Below are positions 57,899-64,000 of a stretch of 64,000 nucleotides of DNA, one piece after another. Below the pieces are notes generated by a model that ran no database searches, was not told the DNA's origin, and saw only the letters and a program-made list of their open reading frames with translations. The stretch is taken from the NCBI RefSeq assembly GCF_017948305.1, contig NZ_CP072842.1, forward strand, positions 2,734,501 to 2,798,500, in the 5' to 3' direction. A program made the position numbers and the translations under genes. Source of the DNA: Faecalibacter bovis. GTDB lineage: Bacteria; Bacteroidota; Bacteroidia; Flavobacteriales; Weeksellaceae. Numbering within the stretch: position 1 is the first letter of the stretch; every line of letters begins with the position of its first letter.

Positions 57899-59068
57899 AT
57901 GATTAACAATACTATATTAACTCCTGAATTTCAGGAGTTTTTACTTTTAATAGAAAAAGAAGATATACGATCGATTGGTTTAAAAAAATCGCCTTTTGAT
58001 GAGGTTACTTCTGCTGAAGTTGCGCAACAACTAAAAGGACTACAAGTAGCAAAACATAAATTTCCTACCTTTTATCAAACGAAAGGAATCTACTTTCCTC
58101 CTTCTGTAAATTTGGAACAAGCTAGTTCGGAAGCAACTGCTAATTATAAAGCTTCGTTGGTTAGCGGTAAAAAATTAATTGATTTAACTGCAGGTTTAGG
58201 AATAGATTCTATTGCTTTTTCAAATTCATTTGAAAATGTAATTCACATTGAAAAAAATTCAGATTTAAGTCAAATCGTATCTCATAACGTTTCTGTTTTA
58301 AACCGAAATATCAAATGTTATAATGGAACTTTCGAAGATTATTTTGAACAAAATCCAAATGAGAAATTTGATGTAATTTATTTAGATCCAGCGCGTAGAA
58401 ATGATTCGGGCCGAAAATTTATTTTAGAAGATTTAGAACCAAATATCTTAGAATATATTCCTATTTTCTTCGAGAAAAGTAATCAAATTATGGTCAAACT
58501 TTCTCCTTTATTGGATTTATCTTTAACCATACAGCAAATTCCTTCTATTAAAGAAATTCATATTGTTGCGCTTAAAAATGAAGTGAAAGATTTCTTGATT
58601 TTATTAGAAAAAGATTTAGTTACATCTAACCCAAAAATTGTATGTGTTAATTTAGAATCTAATCAAGATGAATTTTCATACAATTTTGAAGATGAAGCTA
58701 TATCGTACGCTTCCTTCGGAGGATTAAAAAAATATATTTACGAGCCAAATGTTTCCATTTTAAAAGCTGGAGCTTTTAAGAATATTTGTTCAAAATTTGA
58801 TGTTTTAAAACTGCATCAAAACACACATTTATATACTTCGGATGAATTGATTGAAAATTTCCCAGGTCGTATTTTTGAAATTCAAGAAATTATCAAAAAT
58901 CCAAAGAAAGAAATTACCAAATCAAAAGCGAATCTTTTAGTTAAAAATTATCCAGATTCTATAGACGTTATTAAGAAAAAATTTAAAATTAACGACGGCG
59001 GAAATATTACATTAATTTTTACACAAAGTATTGAAGGAATTCATATCTTAAAAACTACAAAAATCTAA
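57899..59068 (+). CDS. class I SAM methyltransferase with THUMP-like domain
   Basis: 389 residues. The methyltransferase core has the SAM motif LIDLTAGLGIDSIAFSN (about 98-114), the acidic IEKNSDL, and DVIYLDPARRND with the DPAR active-site motif. The C-terminal 150 residues form the THUMP-like domain of the PG_1098 family (KAGAFKNIC and LYTSDELIENFPGRIFEI). Such proteins probably modify RNA. The N-terminal 90 residues are a helical PG_1098-type region. It starts 26 bases after mutA, in the same transcript. Confidence 0.85.
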   Translation: MINNTILTPEFQEFLLLIEKEDIRSIGLKKSPFDEVTSAEVAQQLKGLQVAKHKFPTFYQTKGIYFPPSVNLEQASSEATANYKASLVSGKKLIDLTAGLGIDSIAFSNSFENVIHIEKNSDLSQIVSHNVSVLNRNIKCYNGTFEDYFEQNPNEKFDVIYLDPARRNDSGRKFILEDLEPNILEYIPIFFEKSNQIMVKLSPLLDLSLTIQQIPSIKEIHIVALKNEVKDFLILLEKDLVTSNPKIVCVNLESNQDEFSYNFEDEAISYASFGGLKKYIYEPNVSILKAGAFKNICSKFDVLKLHQNTHLYTSDELIENFPGRIFEIQEIIKNPKKEITKSKANLLVKNYPDSIDVIKKKFKINDGGNITLIFTQSIEGIHILKTTKI

Positions 59069-59089
59069 AGTTCTAATTTAAAATCTAAT

Positions 59090-59097
59090 TATTTTTG
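59090..59097 (+). promoter_or_regulatory. -7 box upstream of the FUSC gene
   Basis: TATTTTTG matches TAnnTTTG, 27 bases before 59124. No -33 TTG. Confidence 0.45.
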
Positions 59098-59123
59098 TAG
59101 TTAACAATCATAAGTCAATACCA

Positions 59124-61271
59124 TTGCAATACAAAATTAAAATAGAGAATTTTATAAATAGTGAAATGTTTTCAGACGGTCTGAAAACTGCATTTTCTAT
59201 TATTTTACCTCCTTTAATTTTAGGTTTTTTTGGAAGAATAGATATTGGAGTCAACATCTCTTTAGGAGTAATTTTGACACATATTTGTGATATTCCAGGC
59301 ATCATGAAAGATAGACGAAACTTCATGATTCTTTCTATCATTTGCACATTTATTATATCATTCGCTACTAAAACTTTATCTGATATCACTTGGCTTATTT
59401 TTGGTATTTTACCAATTATCACATTCTCTATGTCGATGCTAACCGTATATGGTCAACGTGCGACAAATTTAGGAATGTCGGTGATGCTTTGCTATGTCAT
59501 GTCACTTTCTAATTCTACTGCTGGCGGAAATTTTTCACCGATAGAAAATTCATTAATGATTTTGGCTGGTGGATTATGGTATTTGTTTATTAGTTTGTCA
59601 ATTTCTCAGTTCAGACCCTATAAAATGGCTCAACAAGCTTTAGCAGATTGTATGAATCATGTAGCTGAGTATAATCGAATTAAAGGAAAATACTATGAAA
59701 CAACATTAGATTTTGAGAAAACTACACAAGAACTTTTAGAAGAACAAATCTTGATTAATGAGAAACAAGATTTAGTTCGAGAATTAGTTTACAACAATAA
59801 AAAATTAGTAAAAGATACTACGGTAATTGGTCGATCTTTAGTATTTACTTTTTCGGATTTAAATGATATTTTCGAGAGTTTTAATGCAACACATTTCGAG
59901 TATGAAAAAATGCACGAAAAGTTCGGACAAGATGAAGTTTATAGGCAAATAAATCGTATTTGTAACAAAACTTCTTTGGAATTAAAATCTATAGCTTTTC
60001 ACATCAATACATCAAGAATTCCTAAATCGAAATTTGATTTTGAAAAAGAACTTTTTAAATTAAAAGAACAAATTGATTTATATGATGATGAGGATAAAAT
60101 TGTTTTAAACAACGTTTATTTAAACTTAAAGCATATTGTTCAGAAAATTGGTTTCATTCATCGTTTTTTTCATGAAAAAAATGTAAAAGAAATTAAAAAG
60201 AATCCTTACGAACATTTAGAGCATTTTACCTCTCCGAAGGAATATACACTAAAAAAATTAAGAGATCATTTAAATTTTAAATCCTCAATTTTTAGACATG
60301 CTTTGCGCTTAAGTATTGTCATGATAATTGGTTTTTTAACCACATTTTTAGTATCAAATTCAGAACATAGTTATTGGATTCTGTTAACGATTCTCGTAAT
60401 TATGAAACCTGGTTTTAGTGTAACTAAAAAACGAAATTATCAGCGACTTTTAGGAACTATTTTTGGAGGATTAATCGGGATTTTTGTAGTTTATTTTATT
60501 ACAAATCTTCAAATTAAATTCGTTATTATGCTGATCTTGATGATTTTTGCATATACTTATTTACGACATATTTACGTAATCGGAACGCTCTTTCTTACCG
60601 CTTATATTCTTATTTCGTTTAGCTTTTTAACCGAATATAATACATTTGATATAATTGGTGAACGTTTGATGGATACGTTGATTGGAGGCTCTTTGGCTTT
60701 TGTTTCAAGTTATCTGATATTTCCTTCGTGGGAAAGTAAAAACATACATCAAACTTTTCAAAAAGCATTAATTTCTAATTACGAATTTTTATTTCGAATT
60801 TTTTCTTATGTTATTCGTCGTGATATGAATATGACGGATTATAAATTAGCTCGAAAAAATGTCTATGTCAATATGGCAAACGTTACATCCATATTTCAGC
60901 GTGTAATTTCTGAACCAAAAAAATCGAACATTAATGCGAAAGAATTAAACCGATTTACCATTTTTAATCATTCCTTTGTTTCTTACACATTAGGTTTATT
61001 GGAATTAATGCAGCGTAAGAAAAATTTACACGTTAAAACAGAACATATTGATTTAATGATTAAAATTTTAAATGATTTACTTGCAGTCATTGTGATTTTT
61101 GGTGAACATAAAACTTCATATCATCCAAATGATTTATTAAATGATTTTCAAATGCCAATTTTATACCACGAAATTGAAGGTAGAGAACCAGATTTAATTA
61201 TGGAAATTTTAGAATTGATAGAAGAAATTGTATTTGATTTAAGAAAAGTTTCTCAAAAAATGAATTGGTAA
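59124..61271 (+). CDS. FUSC family membrane protein (YccS/YhfK-like)
   Basis: 715 residues, two blocks of about six helices (about 18-155 and 395-535) separated by a soluble helical region. The second block begins FRHALRLSIVMIIGFL, with LTILVIMKPGFSVTKKRNYQRLLGTIFGGLIG, the FUSC/aromatic-exporter signature. TTG at 59124 is used as the start because it gives the usual EGL/DGLKTAF spacing; ATG at 59166 is the alternative. It may export aromatic acids or other small anions (inference). An ABC exporter gene follows 36 bases later. Confidence 0.88.
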   Translation: MQYKIKIENFINSEMFSDGLKTAFSIILPPLILGFFGRIDIGVNISLGVILTHICDIPGIMKDRRNFMILSIICTFIISFATKTLSDITWLIFGILPIITFSMSMLTVYGQRATNLGMSVMLCYVMSLSNSTAGGNFSPIENSLMILAGGLWYLFISLSISQFRPYKMAQQALADCMNHVAEYNRIKGKYYETTLDFEKTTQELLEEQILINEKQDLVRELVYNNKKLVKDTTVIGRSLVFTFSDLNDIFESFNATHFEYEKMHEKFGQDEVYRQINRICNKTSLELKSIAFHINTSRIPKSKFDFEKELFKLKEQIDLYDDEDKIVLNNVYLNLKHIVQKIGFIHRFFHEKNVKEIKKNPYEHLEHFTSPKEYTLKKLRDHLNFKSSIFRHALRLSIVMIIGFLTTFLVSNSEHSYWILLTILVIMKPGFSVTKKRNYQRLLGTIFGGLIGIFVVYFITNLQIKFVIMLILMIFAYTYLRHIYVIGTLFLTAYILISFSFLTEYNTFDIIGERLMDTLIGGSLAFVSSYLIFPSWESKNIHQTFQKALISNYEFLFRIFSYVIRRDMNMTDYKLARKNVYVNMANVTSIFQRVISEPKKSNINAKELNRFTIFNHSFVSYTLGLLELMQRKKNLHVKTEHIDLMIKILNDLLAVIVIFGEHKTSYHPNDLLNDFQMPILYHEIEGREPDLIMEILELIEEIVFDLRKVSQKMNW

Positions 61272-61307
61272 AAATTTTTCGCTAAATTACATAACAGACT
61301 TTACTTT

Positions 61308-63104
61308 ATGAATTTAGCTGAATTATTTAAAAATCTAAAACCATACGTTTGGCCCTATAAAAGACTTGTAATAGCCACTTTAACCTTAACACTTATAGGT
61401 TCATTTGCTGCGCAGGTAAACGCTTTAATCTTACAATACACGGTAGATTCTGTCAACGAATTAGTTGAAGCCGGAAAAGGATTAGAAGCCGGATTTAAAA
61501 TTTTAACCTTTATTTCAATCGTTTTATTGGTTAAAGAAATTTTAAATCTCTTTATCACATTTGGTCAAAAATATTTCGGAGAAAAACTTCGCATTTATGT
61601 TTCAAGGGATTTAGCACAAGCCATTATCGAGAAAATCTTGACTTATCGTATGGCTTTTTACACGAATCAAGATAATCAATCTGGAAAACTACAAACTAGA
61701 ATTGATCGTGGAATTGAAAGTTTAACTCGATTGGTTCAGAATTTCTTTATCGATATTTTACCACTTTTTGCAAATTCTATCGTTGCCTTATTTTTAATGT
61801 TTAATGCTAACGTTTACGTTGGTTTAGTCGGACTTTGTATTATACCAATTTATTTTTGGATTACGCAAAGACAAGCGGTTAAATTAGGCGATTGGCGAAG
61901 AAATTTGCGTAATTATCGTGAACAAAAATCGCAAGGAATTATCGGAATTATAGATTCTATAACGGTGATAAAATCGTTCAATCGTGAAAATATTGAAGCA
62001 AAAAAACAATTAGACATTCAGCATCAATTAACCGAAAATCAATTACAAACTCGTAAAACAAGTTTTTTTTATGACGGAATCAAAACCTTTATAGAACAAA
62101 TTGGTGTCGTACTTATCATCATTCTTACAGCATATTTGGTTTTAGATGATCAAATGACAATTGGTGCAATTATGTTTCATATATTATTATTTAATAATGT
62201 GTCTGCTCCTATCCGTCAATTACACCGAATTTATGATGAAATGAATGACGCTATGATTTATTCTGAAAGTTTTTTTAGTATTATAAATGCTAAGGAAGAA
62301 ACTGAAACATCAGGAAAATATATTCCAACAGAATTAAAAGGTGAATTTAAAATTGAAAATGTAGATTTTTATTATCCCAACGGATTACACGCCTTAAAAA
62401 ATATTAATATGACTATTCAGCCTAATAAAATTACTGCATTGGTAGGATTATCGGGCGCTGGAAAAAGTACTGTGATCAATTTATTAGATAAATTTTATGT
62501 TCCAAACAAAGGTAAAATTTATTTAGATGGAGTCGATATTGAAGAATATGACACAAAATATTTAAGAGAAAATATTGGTTTAGTTCTACAAAAAAATCAT
62601 ATTTTCAACGGTAGTATTGAAGAAAATATACGCTACGGAAATATTGATGCAACTGAAGAAGAAATTATTGATGCAGCAAGAAAAGCGTATATACATGATC
62701 AGATTTTATTACTTCCAGAAGGTTATCAATCCAAAGCATTATTGCTTTCGGGTGGTCAACAACAACGTATTGCAATCGCAAGAATGTTCCTGAAAAATCC
62801 ACCAATTATCTTTTTAGATGAACCTACTGCGAGTTTGGATGCAATTGCAACGGAACAGATAAAAAATAGTTTAGATGCAATTAAAAAAGGTCGTACAGTT
62901 ATTATTATTTCTCACAGTATTTCCCAAATTATTGATGCCGATTATACGTATGTGATGAAACAAGGCGAAGTTGTAGAAGACGGTACGCATGATGAAGTTT
63001 ATAAAATGAATGGTACCTACAAAGAAATTTTTGATGCGATGGCAAAAAGCTTAAATATTGAAAAAATTGCCAAAACTATGGACGATGATGAAGAAAATTA
63101 TTAA
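61308..63104 (+). CDS. ABC exporter (fused permease and ATPase)
   Basis: 598 residues. Six helices in residues 1-320, then one ATPase domain with Walker A GLSGAGKST (380-388), signature LSGGQQQR and Walker B IIFLDEPTAS, and the switch histidine in IIISHS. It is a half-size exporter of the lipid/drug type (MsbA-like arrangement) that works as a dimer. It could export lipids, peptides or drugs. It lies 36 bases after the FUSC protein gene. A terminator follows. Confidence 0.93.
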   Translation: MNLAELFKNLKPYVWPYKRLVIATLTLTLIGSFAAQVNALILQYTVDSVNELVEAGKGLEAGFKILTFISIVLLVKEILNLFITFGQKYFGEKLRIYVSRDLAQAIIEKILTYRMAFYTNQDNQSGKLQTRIDRGIESLTRLVQNFFIDILPLFANSIVALFLMFNANVYVGLVGLCIIPIYFWITQRQAVKLGDWRRNLRNYREQKSQGIIGIIDSITVIKSFNRENIEAKKQLDIQHQLTENQLQTRKTSFFYDGIKTFIEQIGVVLIIILTAYLVLDDQMTIGAIMFHILLFNNVSAPIRQLHRIYDEMNDAMIYSESFFSIINAKEETETSGKYIPTELKGEFKIENVDFYYPNGLHALKNINMTIQPNKITALVGLSGAGKSTVINLLDKFYVPNKGKIYLDGVDIEEYDTKYLRENIGLVLQKNHIFNGSIEENIRYGNIDATEEEIIDAARKAYIHDQILLLPEGYQSKALLLSGGQQQRIAIARMFLKNPPIIFLDEPTASLDAIATEQIKNSLDAIKKGRTVIIISHSISQIIDADYTYVMKQGEVVEDGTHDEVYKMNGTYKEIFDAMAKSLNIEKIAKTMDDDEENY

Positions 63105-63137
63105 TAAAAAAACACAACTCAATCGAGTTGCGTTTTC
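63105..63137. terminator. terminator after the ABC exporter gene
   Basis: AACACAACTC and GAGTTGCGTTTT form a stem around AATC with one mismatch, between convergent genes. Confidence 0.75.
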
Positions 63138-63941
63138 CTATTTGATAGGCTTTATATTTTCTAAATAATGATTAATTGTAGATAAACGATTAATTAAATC
63201 ATAGTAAGTTGGAGAAATTTCATCATCCAAATCATCTTTGTGTACCAGTTTATTATTTTTATAAAATTCTATTTTATTAGTTGATTTACCACAGATTATG
63301 AATTCATTTTTTACTTTTTTTGGTAATGTAAAATCTATTGCATCAACTTTTTGCAGAATTAATTTTAGATAAGCTTTATTTACTTGTGCTTTCTCATTTC
63401 TTATTAAATCATCGTATCGAAATTTTTTATATTCAATTGAACCGTTCTTCTTTAATGAAAATTTCACTCGAACTGTAGCTCCATTATAATTAGTCTCAGA
63501 AAATCGAATCTCATCATAGTCCAAAAGATTGGTATTAACTTTTTGGCGAACTAATAAATATCCTTCAGAAAAAATCGTGTCTTTAGTTACCTTATTTATC
63601 TTCAAGATAGGCTCCATTTTATTATTCTTTGGATATTCATAATAAATAATTGAATTTTTAATTTCAAACGTAGAATAATCTCCAAAATATTCTATTGAAT
63701 CTTTCTCACCATCATAATAAAAATACGAATTCGAATTATAAATAGAATCTCCTTCGAAACTGTAAACTGGATTTCTAAAATGAGGCAAAGGTTCTGGCAA
63801 TGGTTCTTCCATTTCCTTATCTTTATAATAGTCTGGATTATCAAACATTATCCAAGTTCCTTGTAGAGCTTCATTCAATTTTTTATCTGTGGTATTACAA
63901 GAAAAAAATGCTAAAAATAATAGTGCAATCAAATACTTCAT
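63138..63941 (-). CDS. uncharacterised lipoprotein
   Basis: 267 residues. The lipobox LAFFSC places the lipidated cysteine at residue 15, followed by NTTDKK, with no acidic export signal, so it probably faces the periplasm. LQGTWIMFDNPDY, YSFEGDSIYNSNSYF and EYFGDYSTFEI resemble lipocalin-like 'LxGxW' starts of secreted Bacteroidetes proteins. The C-terminal half is beta-rich with NGATVRVKFSLKKNGSIEYKKF. I do not recognise a family. Single gene, convergent with the ABC exporter. Confidence 0.75.
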   Translation of the reverse strand: MKYLIALLFLAFFSCNTTDKKLNEALQGTWIMFDNPDYYKDKEMEEPLPEPLPHFRNPVYSFEGDSIYNSNSYFYYDGEKDSIEYFGDYSTFEIKNSIIYYEYPKNNKMEPILKINKVTKDTIFSEGYLLVRQKVNTNLLDYDEIRFSETNYNGATVRVKFSLKKNGSIEYKKFRYDDLIRNEKAQVNKAYLKLILQKVDAIDFTLPKKVKNEFIICGKSTNKIEFYKNNKLVHKDDLDDEISPTYYDLINRLSTINHYLENIKPIK

Positions 63942-64000
63942 TAAAATTTATTGGAGTAAATAAATTTAATATTTCAAAATTATAATTATAATTTAAACAT

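Noticed and set aside
59108-59422. Minus-strand frame opposite the FUSC gene start
   Set aside because: Antisense shadow of the first membrane helices; no independent support.
1-64000. tRNA, rRNA, CRISPR array, prophage or integrated element
   Set aside because: No cloverleaf-forming gaps, no regular spacer repeats, and no integrase or transposase genes were seen; base composition looks uniform by eye.

Overview
The window is AT-rich DNA from a member of the Bacteroidota, class Flavobacteriia, most likely a Weeksellaceae-type organism (Empedobacter, Chryseobacterium or Elizabethkingia-like). The grounds are flavobacterial -7 promoter boxes (TAnnTTTG), a type IX secretion (T9SS) C-terminal sorting domain, GLPGLI, DUF4290, DUF349, DUF4625, DUF6952 and DUF4230 family proteins, and a PNGase F-II-like glycoamidase. 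Genus is an inference. About 57 protein genes are visible, tightly packed. I saw no rRNA, tRNA, CRISPR array, intact insertion sequence or prophage.

Layout. 1-1147: end of a TonB-dependent receptor operon with a small membrane protein and a probable surface lipoprotein (DUF4625). 1244-5740: GlcNAc kinase, a formyltransferase-fold protein, two membrane proteins and tandem FMN reductases. 6029-7474: peroxide/thiol defence (AhpC, thioredoxin, DUF6952) behind a consensus promoter. 7526-9112: GLPGLI protein and HAD phosphatase. 9233-13383: divergent lysine catabolism block (lysine 6-transaminase, aminoadipate-semialdehyde dehydrogenase, glutaryl-CoA dehydrogenase). 13463-15133: PNGase F-II-like enzyme with a GLPGLI-like N-domain. 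15231-18732: DUF4290, murA, dedA, aroE. 18791-23347: DUF349 protein, ribD, IMPACT protein, acyltransferase. 23398-25278: porin and esterase.

25405-29431 (minus strand) is the vitamin B12 region: alpha-ribazole phosphatase, CobS and CobT, preceded upstream by a clear cobalamin riboswitch that leads into an unrecognised T9SS-exported protein built from two copies of a ~110-residue unit. This riboswitch-controlled protein is my best candidate for an undescribed system, a surface B12-capture protein. The B12 theme recurs with a methylmalonyl-CoA mutase small subunit at 56595.

29654-35602 is a metal-efflux operon: a small membrane protein, a CzcA-type RND pump fused in frame to its own TolC/CzcC-like outer-membrane component through what looks like an internal signal peptide, and a CzcB-type lipoprotein adaptor. 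35665-40187: S9 peptidase, secreted class II cyclic-nucleotide phosphodiesterase, one unknown gene. 40319-47427 (all minus): alkene reductase, SRPBCC protein, purine nucleoside phosphorylase, LpxK, DUF4230 protein, monothiol thioredoxin-like lipoprotein, M14 carboxypeptidase, GNAT-like protein. 47749-55247: zinc metallopeptidase, secreted protein, acyl-CoA ligase, MATE exporter with a small acidic protein, nitronate monooxygenase, TesB, DUF4126. 55572-63941: uridine kinase, FtsB/DivIC-like protein, MutA, THUMP-like methyltransferase, FUSC membrane protein, ABC exporter and a lipoprotein.

All family calls come from reading motifs by eye. No database or structure search was run.
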